Positions 51,559-60,389 of a stretch of 64,000 bases of DNA are shown here, piece after piece. A program made the position numbers and the translations under genes. The stretch comes from Symploca sp. SIO2C1 (lineage in GTDB: Bacteria; Cyanobacteriota; Cyanobacteriia; Cyanobacteriales; Coleofasciculaceae). Location of the stretch: NCBI GenBank assembly GCA_010692635.1, contig JAAHGL010000023.1, positions 26,186 to 90,185 on the forward strand, in the 5' to 3' direction. The number at the start of each line of letters is the position of its first letter. The first letter of the stretch is position 1. The notes below the pieces were generated by a model that did not search any database, was not told where the DNA came from, and worked only from the letters and a program-made list of their open reading frames with translations.

Positions 51559-52485
51559 ATGAATCAGCCTGACAACAAAGCATCGAATAAAAATCTTAAG
51601 GAAACAGCAGCTAAAGAGAATTTATACAGTCCAATTGCAAAAGGAAACAATGTTATTGGACTATTTTTTCTTCTCTCTTCGATACTTCACGCTTTACTGC
51701 TGCTTATACCATTACCCCGCCAAGTAAATCCTGAGTTGGAACCAGAAGAGCCAATTTCAACAGAAGAAAACGTTCAAATTACCCAACTTCCACCTCCCCA
51801 ACCATCCCCTTCACCATCCCCTTCACCTTCTCCCAAGCCATCTATTCAACTACAACCCTCAATTATTGAACCTCAAACTACCAAACTGCCTCGAAAACTA
51901 CCAACCCAAAATGCTCTTCAACCATCTCCAAAGCTAACTCAAGTAGTTCCTCCAAAGCCACAAATTCCTCAGCCGCAGCCAGAAAGAAGTGTGGAACCAA
52001 AGCAGATTGTTTCACCAGAGGAACCTGAACCACCAGAAGAACCTGAACCACCAGAAGAACCTGAGCCACCAGAGAAACCTGAGCCACCAGAGAAACCTGA
52101 ACCACCAGAAGAACCTGAACCACCAGAAGAGCCTGAACCACCAGAAGAGCCTGAAACACCTACTAATCCTTTTGCCTCAGACAATTTTCCTGTTTATCCA
52201 AACGCTCAATCCGGTTGTTTTGGCAGGGATACCTGTAATGAAGTATCAGGAGTCTCAAGTTTTCGCAACTTAAGTCGCGATTTACAAAAATATTTAGAGG
52301 AGGATGGTTACACACTTGAACTGCAAGAGGATCTTGAGGATACAGGAGTAGAAATATTTGAGGTATCTAAAGATGGAGAAAAACAGTATCTGAGTGTCTT
52401 AGATTCAGGGGAATTAGGTAATGCAATATATGTTCTCGCTCCGAAGCCAATTACTAGCTTGGAAGAGCTCGAACAGTCAGAATAA
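51559..52485 (+). CDS. TonB-like Pro-rich periplasm-spanning protein
   Basis: The 308-residue protein has one N-terminal membrane helix (VIGLFFLLSSILHALLLLIPL), a long Pro/Glu/Ser-rich rod (about 60-205) and a folded C-terminal ~90-residue domain (PVYPNAQSGCFGRDTCNEVSG...). This is TonB-like topology, but the C-terminal domain is not a clear TonB domain. The rod includes about eight (E-P-E-P-P-E/K) units encoded by an 18-bp tandem repeat. It follows the pentapeptide lipoprotein and feoA, so a link with iron or substrate uptake is possible but only inferred from context. The ATG at 51559 is preferred to one inside the upstream gene. Confidence 0.7.
   Translation: MNQPDNKASNKNLKETAAKENLYSPIAKGNNVIGLFFLLSSILHALLLLIPLPRQVNPELEPEEPISTEENVQITQLPPPQPSPSPSPSPSPKPSIQLQPSIIEPQTTKLPRKLPTQNALQPSPKLTQVVPPKPQIPQPQPERSVEPKQIVSPEEPEPPEEPEPPEEPEPPEKPEPPEKPEPPEEPEPPEEPEPPEEPETPTNPFASDNFPVYPNAQSGCFGRDTCNEVSGVSSFRNLSRDLQKYLEEDGYTLELQEDLEDTGVEIFEVSKDGEKQYLSVLDSGELGNAIYVLAPKPITSLEELEQSE
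52012..52158 (+). repeat. 18-bp tandem repeats encoding EPEPPE
   Basis: About eight copies, mostly gaacctgaaccaccagaa with point variants, lie inside the TonB-like gene. Long antisense frames over this stretch are artefacts of the repeat. Confidence 0.92.
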
Positions 52486-52629
52486 CTAGGGAACGTAAAA
52501 TCTCTCTGTGTTCTCTGTGCCTCTGTGGTTATTCCTTCTAATGACTACCCCTGGCAGGATGCCAGTTCCACAATCAGAAATCTGAGAAAATAGTTTATCT
52601 GGCTACATCCATCTAAAACCTAAAATCGA

Positions 52630-53445
52630 ATGACTCCTACGAGTTTCTTAATTTTTGCGGGTGCTGGTATTTTGGCGGGGATTCTTGCAGGATTTCTAGG
52701 CATTGGTGGCGGCACGGTTCTTGTACCCTTATTGCTGGCATTGGGATATGACTATCCTCAAGCTATTGCTACGAGTAGCCTATCAATCGTGATTACAGCA
52801 AGTTCTGGTACTTTACAAAACTGGCATCAGAATACCTTCAACTCGAAACGAGTGCTGATGATTGGCTTGCCAGCTTTAGTCACAGCTCAAATTGGAGTCT
52901 ATTTCACCAAGCTATTTCCTGACTACTGGTTAAAAGCGGCATTTGGGATATTGCTTTTGGTTAATATCTACCTAGTGCAAGTCCGCAAATTCCTCAAAAG
53001 CCAACAGCAGCAGGATATCCAAACAATCGGTAGTAACAAAGATTCTGTCAGCTGGGTAAGCCAAAGTTCTATTACCAGCATTGCCACCGGCAGCTTAGCC
53101 GGGATTCTGGCAGGCTTATTTGGTATCGGTGGCGGTGTAATAATGGTACCGTTGCAAATTTTGCTACTCGGAGAAACAATTAAAACTGCAATTCAGACAA
53201 GTTTAGCAGTAGTGGTTATTACCTCTACTTCAGCTTGTTTAGGACATGCTGTAAATGACAATGTTTTGTGGATTGAAGGTCTAATTTTAGGTATAGGAGG
53301 TTTTGGAGGAGCGCAAATTAGTACGCGCTTTTTACCTAAGTTATCCAATGAAGTCGTGACTTTAACATTTCAGATCTACTTAGGTATGCTTTCCATTTAC
53401 TTTTTCTGGAAAGCTTGGCAAAGTTATAGCGGTATAGAAGTTTGA
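52630..53445 (+). CDS. TauE/SafE (TSUP) family sulfite/organosulfonate-type exporter
   Basis: This 271-residue protein has about eight membrane helices. The family's duplicated motif appears in both halves: GFLGIGGGTVLVPLLLALG (about 22-40) and GLFGIGGGVIMVPLQILLLG (about 162-181), with the (I/L)ATSSLSIV and IQTSLAVVV stretches after each. TSUP proteins move small anions such as sulfite, sulfonates or sulfoacetate; the exact substrate is not predictable. It stands alone, followed by a long heptamer array. Confidence 0.92.
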   Translation: MTPTSFLIFAGAGILAGILAGFLGIGGGTVLVPLLLALGYDYPQAIATSSLSIVITASSGTLQNWHQNTFNSKRVLMIGLPALVTAQIGVYFTKLFPDYWLKAAFGILLLVNIYLVQVRKFLKSQQQQDIQTIGSNKDSVSWVSQSSITSIATGSLAGILAGLFGIGGGVIMVPLQILLLGETIKTAIQTSLAVVVITSTSACLGHAVNDNVLWIEGLILGIGGFGGAQISTRFLPKLSNEVVTLTFQIYLGMLSIYFFWKAWQSYSGIEV

Positions 53446-53459
53446 GTTTGATTCATTTG

Positions 53460-53589
53460 GCTAATGGCTAATGGCTGATGGCTAATAGCTGATGGCTAAT
53501 GGCTGATGGCTAATGGCTAATGGCTAATGACTAATGACTAATGGCTAATGACTAATGGCTAATGGCTAATGGCTAATGGCTAATGGCTA
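53460..53589. repeat. Long heptamer array (ggctaat)n
   Basis: About 18 units with variants (tgatggc, gactaat). It is followed by ctccgaagaaacactgagt, nearly the same flank as after the array at 55500-55694. Downstream to 54131 no gene is recognised. Confidence 0.92.
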
Positions 53590-54042
53590 ATCTCCGAAGA
53601 AACACTGAGTCAGGAGTCAGGAGGGAAGAGAGTTTAAGTTTGTTTCGGGTGAACGAAATATGAAGTGGGATTTATAGCAAAGTATCCTCCCAAATCATTA
53701 GTTCTCCTTTGTTTGCCTATTTCCCCATCTCCCCATCTCCCTATCTCCTCACCCTTTTTTTTCTTCTCTTCATCGGGGGTGGTGTGCCGCCCGTCGGATT
53801 GCTGTCTAAAAATATCTCATCTCACCATGAACCTGCTGAATCTGGGCTAATGGGCATTTAAATTGCATAACTTAGTAACTTGTTATCAAAGCTCAATCCC
53901 TTTTGCTAGAATGCTTTTTGACTATTCTTTGATTTTGGAGAATATCTAAATTAAATGACCAACGGTCTACCAGAAAAACGCGATCGCATAAAAGCGGTCT
54001 CAATAACCCGTAGGGTTGGCACTACATATTAACGCTATACTC

Positions 54043-54106
54043 AGGACTTACCCATAGATACTATATATAGTGGAGGTGATGCCTGGGGAAAGAAAGCGTA
54101 AGTCCT
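54043..54106. repeat. 64-bp element with inverted ends AGGACTTAC
   Basis: AGGACTTAC (54043-54051) pairs with GTAAGTCCT (54098-54106). Such ends recall IS termini seen in cyanobacteria. It lies 25 bp upstream of the RNase D start and might affect its promoter. Confidence 0.5.
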
Positions 54107-54131
54107 ATATACTGAGCTTTTCAAGTTCACC

Positions 54132-55124
54132 ATGCCCTATTTTACTGATCCTCAGAAAATTAAACCAATCATTGCTAAGTATGCTCAGGCAAAAATTCTT
54201 TGGCTTGATACAGAAGTAGCTGACTATCAAACTAGTAAGCCGAGATTGTCTTTAATTCAAGTATTAGATAACTCTACTAATCTTACAGAGAATTACTTGA
54301 GTGATAAGCCAAGCTATACCACAGAGAAAGAATTAGCAAATACTCCAGTCTCAGCCTTGTCACTTACTGCCGAGCAAGTCTGCATCTTAGATGTTTTGAA
54401 CCAGCCAAAACTTGTCGATGAGTTCATCAAAACGATCATGGTTAATCCAAACATTGAGAAAGTATTTCACAATGCTAGCTATGATCTAAGATTACTGGGT
54501 AAAGGGAAGGCTAAAAATATCAGCTGCACTTTAGAAATGGCGAAAAAATTACCTTACTCGTTGATACCATTACCCAATCATAAATTACAAACTCTGGTAG
54601 AAAAACTATGTTATTTGCCAGCAGTTGATAAAACAGAACAAGAGAGTGATTGGGGAAGGCGTCCTCTGACGACAAACCAATTAAATTATGCCAAAATGGA
54701 TCCAGTTTATGTGGCTCAGGTGCATCAGCGGCTGTTAGAGCTAATTGAACCAGATCCTGCTCAAGAAGATATAGAAGCACTAATTCTCAGGTATCGGCAG
54801 ATTGAGGAGCGATGGAAACAGTTAGATGCAGAGGTAAGCTACATAAAAGACCGAATCAAAGCCGCAATGCAGGCACAAAAAGTCTCAAACCAAGCAGGTT
54901 TTAAACTTTCTAGCTCTAAGCGCACTACCAAAAAAGTACCTTTTGAACAACTAGCAAACCTTACCCAATCCTTGGGGATTGAGTTAGATTTGTCTGTAAC
55001 ATTGACCAAAGCACTTCAACAAGAACTAGGAGAAGCTCTTAAGGAACTACCGGTGCAAGAAGAAGTCAGTACTAACTGGCGACTATCGATTGAACAGCAA
55101 AAGGATGAAGAACTACCTTTTTAA
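54132..55124 (+). CDS. rnd: Ribonuclease D-type 3'-5' exonuclease
   Basis: The DEDDy exonuclease motifs are present in 330 residues: ILWLDTEVAD (Exo I, Asp-Glu), KVFHNASYDLRLLG (Exo II, Asp) and LNYAKMDPVYVAQVH (Exo III, Tyr and Asp). RNase D trims 3' ends of tRNA precursors and other structured RNA. The C-terminal ~110 residues after the nuclease domain are helical and lack a clear HRDC domain, unlike E. coli RNase D. There is a small insert after Exo I (NLTENYLSDKPSYTTEKEL). A small membrane protein gene follows after 19 bp. Confidence 0.85.
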   Translation: MPYFTDPQKIKPIIAKYAQAKILWLDTEVADYQTSKPRLSLIQVLDNSTNLTENYLSDKPSYTTEKELANTPVSALSLTAEQVCILDVLNQPKLVDEFIKTIMVNPNIEKVFHNASYDLRLLGKGKAKNISCTLEMAKKLPYSLIPLPNHKLQTLVEKLCYLPAVDKTEQESDWGRRPLTTNQLNYAKMDPVYVAQVHQRLLELIEPDPAQEDIEALILRYRQIEERWKQLDAEVSYIKDRIKAAMQAQKVSNQAGFKLSSSKRTTKKVPFEQLANLTQSLGIELDLSVTLTKALQQELGEALKELPVQEEVSTNWRLSIEQQKDEELPF

Positions 55125-55143
55125 TTAGCATAGGTGTTGGGAA

Positions 55144-55476
55144 ATGGCAACCAATAATCACCAGATATGGTCAAAAAAAGTTACTATTGTATTTTCTACT
55201 ATTACTGCTATTTTATTGTCGTTTTATTTAGGATTAAAAACTGCTAATTCCATTAAGAATGTTAATTTTTCAGATATAGATCGCCCTCTTTATGAACATA
55301 CAGAGTTAGCTTTTGGATTTGGTATTGTAACTTTTCCTTTACTAACAGCATTATTTTTATGGCTAATCTGTAAACTGACGAATAATAAAGTTTTACCTAT
55401 TTCATTGGGGAAAAAGTTTTTTTTATTTTGTGTACTACCATATATGTCATTGCTGATATTTACTATCAGCTTCTAA
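55144..55476 (+). CDS. Small membrane protein of unknown function, 110 aa
   Basis: Three hydrophobic helices are visible (about 13-31, 52-77 and 88-108: IVFSTITAILLSFYLGL; FGFGIVTFPLLTALFLWLIC; FLFCVLPYMSLLIFTISF). The loop between helices 1 and 2 is acidic. I recognise no family. The start lies 19 bp after the RNase D stop and may be co-transcribed. AT-richer than its neighbours. Confidence 0.65.
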   Translation: MATNNHQIWSKKVTIVFSTITAILLSFYLGLKTANSIKNVNFSDIDRPLYEHTELAFGFGIVTFPLLTALFLWLICKLTNNKVLPISLGKKFFLFCVLPYMSLLIFTISF

Positions 55477-55498
55477 GACTCCGAAGAAACACGCTCAA

Positions 55499-55694
55499 AG
55501 CTAATGGCTAATGGCTAATGGTTAATGGCTAATAGCTAATGGCTAATGGCTAATGGCTAATGGCTAATAGCTAATGGCTAATAGCTAATGGCTAATGGCT
55601 AATGACTAATGGCTAATGGCTAATAGCTAATGGCTAATAGCTAATGGCTAATGGCTAATGGCTAATGGCTAATAGCTAATGGCTAATGGCTAAT
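55499..55694. repeat. Very long heptamer array (ggctaat/agctaat)n
   Basis: About 28 units. The 5' flank gaagaaacacgctcaaag and 3' flank ctttgaagaaacaccgagt match flanks of other arrays in the window. Confidence 0.95.
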
Positions 55695-55726
55695 CTTTGA
55701 AGAAACACCGAGTTTCCGAGTCAGTA

Positions 55727-55786
55727 GGAAAGATGATTTGACAAAAGTTTCTTCACTCATTACTCATTACTCATTACTCATTACTC
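55727..55786. repeat. cattact heptamer array with conserved unique flank, copy 1
   Basis: A ~30-bp non-repeat flank (ggaaagatgatttgac and onward) adjoins about four tactcat units. The whole unit recurs inverted at 61265-61338. Confidence 0.85.
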
Positions 55787-55790
55787 CGGA

Positions 55791-57749
55791 TTAAAGTCCT
55801 GGGATGATTTCTTGTAGGCTACTACCAGGGTTTAAACTTGATCCCAAAAAAGATTCACTCCCTGAAAGAAGTTCTTCAGTACTATCTCCACTACTATGAT
55901 TACTGCTGGTGAATGGCTCTTCATTGAAAGGTTGTGTGGTAGTAGAAGCATCATCATCTGAAGAGGTGCTTGCTGTTTCTTCTTCTTGTGAAGTCTCTTG
56001 GGTATCCTGCTGTGCTGTATACTCCACAATTTTTTCTTGAGCTTGAGAGTATGAAGCAGTATCTTCGGGAATCTGTTGAAGATACTCCAATGCACCAGAA
56101 AAATCTCTCACAACAGCTCGGTTATCAGCTCTATGTAATAGATAATTTGCCTTAACCTGCTGCTTGTCTTGATATTCAGCAATTTTTTGCTGAACTTGAG
56201 CGTATACAGCAGTACCTTTAGGAACTTTCCTCAAATATTCCAAGGCGGCGGTAAAGTTTTTATCTATTGCCTTGCTGTAAGCTTGATGTAAATAGTATTG
56301 TGCTCTAACTTGTTGTTTTTGCTTATACTCAACAGTCTTGGCTTGAACTTGAGCGTAGGCTTCTGTCCCTTTAGGGATTTTCTTGAAAGTTTTTAAGGCT
56401 CCAGTAAAATCTTTGTTGATCGCTTGGGTGTAAGCCTGCTGTAATAACTGCTCGGCTTCTTGCTCCAGATTTACCTGAGCTGTTTGCACCTTTGCTGTTA
56501 TTTTCTGTTGCCAGAAGTCAATATCTGGTGTCTGAGCTGCCTGCTCAATCACATCTTGCCACTGACTTCGATCAAAAGCTTGTTCAATTGCCTCGAATTG
56601 TTCTTTCGCATTATCCCAGTTTTCCTGCCATTGCGCGATCGCTTTTTGAGCATCTTCATAGGCAGCGCTATCAGTGGAAACGGAATTTGCTAGTTTGAGA
56701 GCCTCATCAAGATCTCCTGCCTGATACTTTTGCTCTGCTTGTGCCAGAGTGTTGAGTTCTGGATTAAGAGGATTATAGTACTGTAGGAAAGAATACCCCC
56801 CAACGGCTAAAGCTAGGGAAGCAGCAACTCCAGCTGTCTTGATATTGATAAACTGACTTATTTTCTTAGGAGAGGTAGAAGGCTCGGAAGAACCTTCCAA
56901 TGACTTAAAAGCTTGTAGGACTTCAGTTGCTGATTGATAGCGGTCTTTAAAGTGGTAGCTTACCATCTTAGAGAGAATTGCTCCGATCGGCTCACTTACT
57001 TTCACCTCTTGTTGCCACACAACCTCTCCAGTGTCTGCATCTTCTGCCAGTTGATCAGGTCTCATCCCTGTCAGTGCTTGAATTGCAATCATACCTAGGG
57101 CATAAATGTCACTAGTAGGACGAGACTTTCCCCGTAACTGCTCCACTGACATATACTCTAATGCGCCCATAGACATAGTTAAACAAACCTGTTCCTGAGC
57201 TGGTAACAAGGGTGCTTCGACTTGCTTGATAGCACTAAAGTCAGTCAAAACTAACCTACCATCCTGCTCCCGCCGAATGAGATTATCTGGCTGAATTGCA
57301 CCATGGATAACTCCCTGACTGTGAGCATATTCCAGAATTTCGAGTACCTCGTACAGTAGCATCACTACCTCCCCTTCTGTCCAACGCCTATCAGGAGATA
57401 GTTCTGCACCCAGAGGATGGCCAAAAATGAACTCTTGTACTAAATAAAAAGTTTGATCGACTTCAAAGTAATCTAACAGCTGGGAAATTTGGTCATGGGA
57501 ACCCAAGGTTTCCAGGATTTGTATCTCAGTTTTAAACAGATCTTTGGCTGCTGCTACACATTCGTGGTGGTTGTGGAGGAGCTGGTGTTGCTTGATAACA
57601 CACTCAGGATTATCCGGTTTTTGGGTATCAAAAGCAATGAGGGTTTGACCCAATCCCCGACTTTCTAGGACTTCAACTGGTTGATAACGTCCATTGAGCA
57701 ATGATTCTGTTTTTGCCCCGTTACTGGTGCTTAACTCTAAAATAGACAT
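55791..57749 (-). CDS. Membrane-anchored Ser/Thr kinase-like protein, probable pseudokinase, with TPR-like repeats
   Basis: 652 residues. The N-terminal kinase-like domain (about 20-285) keeps the VAIK-type Lys (ECVIKQ), the alpha-C Glu (FKTEIQILE) and SDIYALGMIAIQALTG. The catalytic loop, normally HRDIKPxN, reads HGAIQPDN, so the catalytic Asp and Lys are lost; DFG reads DFS and APE reads SVE. A membrane helix follows (TAGVAASLALAVGGYSFLQYY, about 308-328). The C-terminal part has helical repeats, three of them closely related (DFTGALKTFKKIPKGT, NFTAALEYLRKVPKGT, DFSGALEYLQQIPEDT), and a Ser/Thr-rich tail. It may act as a scaffold or receptor. ATG 57749; it stands alone on the minus strand. 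Confidence 0.88.
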   Translation of the reverse strand: MSILELSTSNGAKTESLLNGRYQPVEVLESRGLGQTLIAFDTQKPDNPECVIKQHQLLHNHHECVAAAKDLFKTEIQILETLGSHDQISQLLDYFEVDQTFYLVQEFIFGHPLGAELSPDRRWTEGEVVMLLYEVLEILEYAHSQGVIHGAIQPDNLIRREQDGRLVLTDFSAIKQVEAPLLPAQEQVCLTMSMGALEYMSVEQLRGKSRPTSDIYALGMIAIQALTGMRPDQLAEDADTGEVVWQQEVKVSEPIGAILSKMVSYHFKDRYQSATEVLQAFKSLEGSSEPSTSPKKISQFINIKTAGVAASLALAVGGYSFLQYYNPLNPELNTLAQAEQKYQAGDLDEALKLANSVSTDSAAYEDAQKAIAQWQENWDNAKEQFEAIEQAFDRSQWQDVIEQAAQTPDIDFWQQKITAKVQTAQVNLEQEAEQLLQQAYTQAINKDFTGALKTFKKIPKGTEAYAQVQAKTVEYKQKQQVRAQYYLHQAYSKAIDKNFTAALEYLRKVPKGTAVYAQVQQKIAEYQDKQQVKANYLLHRADNRAVVRDFSGALEYLQQIPEDTASYSQAQEKIVEYTAQQDTQETSQEEETASTSSDDDASTTTQPFNEEPFTSSNHSSGDSTEELLSGSESFLGSSLNPGSSLQEIIPGL

Positions 57750-57982
57750 ACAATTCCTTCCTATGCATGACCACGGTGGTATCCTCCTTTCGGTGGACTC
57801 ACAGGCAATCCATTATTCAGTAAGGAAGATGCTTTATCCGGAATAGGTATAAGCTTTTGCTAGAGTTTTATGCTTGCTCTGGTAAGAAGAGAACCACAGA
57901 GTCACAGAGTTCACATAGCTGAGAAACGGAATACTTTTGTAGATTAATACTATCTGTAAAACTCAGTTTCACATCTTCCAAC

Positions 57983-58126
57983 TTAAACTCTCTCGATATA
58001 AGCACTCAAAAACACCAGTTGATTAACCTCAGTAACCGTAACTACATCTAAGCCTGCATTGCGGAACGCTGCTACCAGGGATTTTTCAACACTATCCTCA
58101 TCCAAATAAAAATGAATTTGGCTCAC
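57983..58126 (-). pseudogene. Truncated DUF5615 PIN-like toxin
   Basis: GTG 58126 overlaps the TAG of the upstream DUF433 gene by one base. The 47-residue product begins VSQIHFYLDEDSVEKSLVAAF and contains NAGLDVVTVTE, the N-terminal signature of DUF5615 PIN-like toxins (usually ~115 residues). It ends early after INQLVFLSAYIERV-like sequence, so the catalytic C-terminal part is gone. Confidence 0.65.
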
Positions 58127-58491
58127 TACAGCTTTGCCCCATATTCAGCTTCCAAACGGTCATACTCTTCAATATCTGACCTAATCTCTGCATCGATCGC
58201 TTCTTTGTTGGCATAATAATAAGCTAGCGCCGAATAGACCTGCGCTAAGGTGAGTTGGGGTCTTTCATCAATAATTTCTTCTGGTTTCCTGCCTGCATTA
58301 AAGTCGATCGCAATATTGTGAACTGTAATTCGGTGTCCAGCAATTCGCGGACGACCACCACAGAATCCTGAGGTACGGACAATTAAAGTACCAAATAATA
58401 GGCATTTCAGCGACTTTTGCGTAATGGATAGCCTTAGTAAGGGGGGAAATCTTGTCCTCCCCCTTACTAAGGGGGAGCTAGAGGGGGTCAT
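58126..58491 (-). CDS. DUF433 antitoxin-like protein with altered N-terminus
   Basis: The C-terminal ~80 residues match DUF433: GGRPRIAGHRITVHNIAIDF, then EEIIDERPQLTLAQVYSALAYYYANKEAID. DUF433 proteins are winged-helix antitoxins paired with DUF5615 PIN-like toxins, as in this overlap arrangement. The first ~40 residues of the frame look non-native and run into a repeat (aagggggag/ctcccccttac palindrome at about 58438-58485); the expected start just before LIVRTSG is missing. The pair therefore seems decayed, perhaps by repeat insertion. Expression is uncertain. Confidence 0.65.
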   Translation of the reverse strand: MTPSSSPLVRGRTRFPPLLRLSITQKSLKCLLFGTLIVRTSGFCGGRPRIAGHRITVHNIAIDFNAGRKPEEIIDERPQLTLAQVYSALAYYYANKEAIDAEIRSDIEEYDRLEAEYGAKL

Positions 58492-58643
58492 ACCAAATCC
58501 GCTTTACCTAGGGTCTATTCCAAAAAATCAAAGTCTTTGCTGAGAGAGGATTTGGGGATTTGGGTAAGTACCCCACAATAACCGGATTTGGTATCACCCC
58601 CAGCCAATTCGCCAACAACATCTTCAAATCCAAGGCTAATAAC

Positions 58644-58729
58644 CTCTCAAACCCTAGTTTTTCAGTCCGAATGCTTCGCCCTGAGATGTCGATTTTGGCG
58701 TACATACGAATACTGAATCCGTGTTCTAG
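58644..58729. repeat. ~86-bp dispersed repeat, copy 2
   Basis: Matches 44951-45036 with about five differences. The 58492-58859 gap holds this and no gene. Confidence 0.85.
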
Positions 58730-58859
58730 GAGGGAATGGCTGACAGGTTAATAACAAGGCTCAAAAGCAGACAGCTTGTAGGGTGTGAGATGTAGAGAAA
58801 ATAAAAGGTACTTTATCCCATTGCCTCATCAAGCCTTATAAACCTAATTCAATCGTCCA

Positions 58860-59414
58860 TCAAGCTGTAACTAATGAACCCAAGCGAATCCCTGTACCTG
58901 TGTACTCAGGAACCCAACCTTCAGTGGAAGTAAAGTACCGCACGGCCTTCACCCGCCGGGATGGAGTAAGATGAAACCAATGTTCAGTATTAGCTGGCAC
59001 ATTGATAAATTCCTGAGCCTGTACCGTCAACTCCAGTTGGCTGCCATCGGGACGCACAAAGCCAAAAACGCCCTCACCCTCAATGATGTAGCGTACCTCA
59101 TCATCAGCGTGGTAGTGACACCGCTCAAATTTCGATAGTATACCATCGAGATTCGGGAATTCTGGATGAAGCACAATTAAATCACGAGACTGATAACCAG
59201 CAGTTTCCTTGAGTTGTTCAAAATAACCATCAAGCGCTTGGAGTACTTGCTCTTTCTCCTCATCATTTAGACTATCCTTAGCCAAGAGTTGGTGAATCTC
59301 TGGATCATCACCCACTCCCCAGTGATTGAGCTGCACCTTTACAGGGGCTAGTTCCCGTGTAACATCATCCAGTTGAGTGTAAGTTGTACCATCTTCAAGT
59401 TGCAAAATTGCCAT
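58860..59414 (-). CDS. mtnD: Acireductone dioxygenase
   Basis: MtnD oxidises acireductone in the methionine salvage pathway, giving the 2-oxo acid precursor of methionine and formate (iron form). The 184-residue cupin has the metal motif HYHADDEVRYIIEGEG (two His and a Glu, about 103-118) and a further His in NTEHWFHL (about 147). The N-terminus carries TYTQLDDVTRELAPVKVQLNHW. Length is typical. No other salvage gene is adjacent. The start ATG 59414 is preceded by an AGGTAG-like site (complement of about 59418-59423). Confidence 0.93.
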   Translation of the reverse strand: MAILQLEDGTTYTQLDDVTRELAPVKVQLNHWGVGDDPEIHQLLAKDSLNDEEKEQVLQALDGYFEQLKETAGYQSRDLIVLHPEFPNLDGILSKFERCHYHADDEVRYIIEGEGVFGFVRPDGSQLELTVQAQEFINVPANTEHWFHLTPSRRVKAVRYFTSTEGWVPEYTGTGIRLGSLVTA

Positions 59415-59476
59415 AATCTACCTCGGGTTTTAGGTTAATACTAGTCTAGTTCCCGGTGCGAGTCTAAGAAGGCAGT

Positions 59477-59541
59477 ACCGCTGCGCGGAATTAAGAATTA
59501 AGAATGAAGAAATAAGAATGCTTATAGAGTAAGGATTCTAT
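59477..59541. repeat. Dispersed repeat, inverted copy of 37645-37706
   Basis: CAGTACCGCTGCGCGGAATT and gcttatagagtaagg are shared with the complement of 37645-37706; the heptamer part in the middle differs in length. Confidence 0.8.
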
Positions 59542-59547
59542 CGATCT

Positions 59548-59641
59548 TCGCCATTAACCATTAACCATTAGCCATTAACCATTAACCATTAGCCATTAAC
59601 CATTAACCATTAGCCATTAGCCATTAGCCATTAGCCATTAG
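59548..59641. repeat. Heptamer array (ccattaa/ccattag)n
   Basis: About 13 units, followed by ctttgagggtgtttttcg, the complement of the flank beside other ggctaat arrays. Confidence 0.92.
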
Positions 59642-59745
59642 CTTTGAGGGTGTTTTTCGATAGTTTAAGCTTCATCATTCCCGATTTTTCCTGACGGAAC
59701 GAAAACTCTGTTGAATAAAGAAAAAGAAGATTCACCCTGATGACC

Positions 59746-59776
59746 ACCCTCAGCTTCCCCGCTGAGGGTTTTTTAT
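59746..59776 (+). terminator. Strong intrinsic terminator, no upstream protein gene
   Basis: ACCCTCAGC (59746-59754) pairs with GCTGAGGGT (59761-59769) around a 6-nt loop and is followed by a T-tract. On the plus strand no protein gene precedes it, so it may end a small RNA transcribed from about 59650. From there to the SDR start (60390) I see only AT-rich sequence and no gene. Confidence 0.75.
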
Positions 59777-60389
59777 TAAGACTTGTTCAGCCTTAACCTA
59801 AACGCGATCGCAATCTTCTCATAATTTTTCTCCACCATCAATCCTATATAAGTTGATGAAATCAAGAACTAGCAGGATATTAATCCAAATCCTGAATGAG
59901 AAAATTTACTGAAAAAAATGTATCATAATGTAACAATATCTGATTTTTATTAACAAATGTTGCAGATACTTGATGCAGTTGTTAGCGTATGCATATGGAG
60001 TTTTTTCTGGTAGATGCTTGTATTTTTAGGAGAGGTATCATCCTTGCTCTACATCAACCTTTACTTTGAACCAATTCGCTGATGGGGTGACGCGAGAATG
60101 AACAATTGCCCCCTGTCTGCAGCTAGGGGTACAACAAATGATTCTTCGCGTTTGTCCACTTGCCCCTTGCCTATTAGCAGTCCAATATCAATTATCAATT
60201 GATAAACATGAGGTTGTTCCAACAGATGTAGAGCTCAAACTCTAGCTTCTCAATTTAGTTCAACTAGTACTCAAATCACAAGTCACTTTTCATTTCACTG
60301 CTTACCGAAGCTGTAACAGGCAAGCATAATCTTGCACTTCGGTAATGTACTGCAGTGCGGTGAGGTTTCAACTGAAGGAGATTTTTGCC

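Noticed and set aside
51878..52273. Overlapping frames rich in Gly/Ser or Asn/His across the TonB-like gene
   Set aside because: They are shifted or antisense readings of the 18-bp repeat.
55499..55694. Regular repeats resembling a CRISPR array
   Set aside because: Units are 7 nt, directly tandem with no unique spacers, and no cas genes are near.
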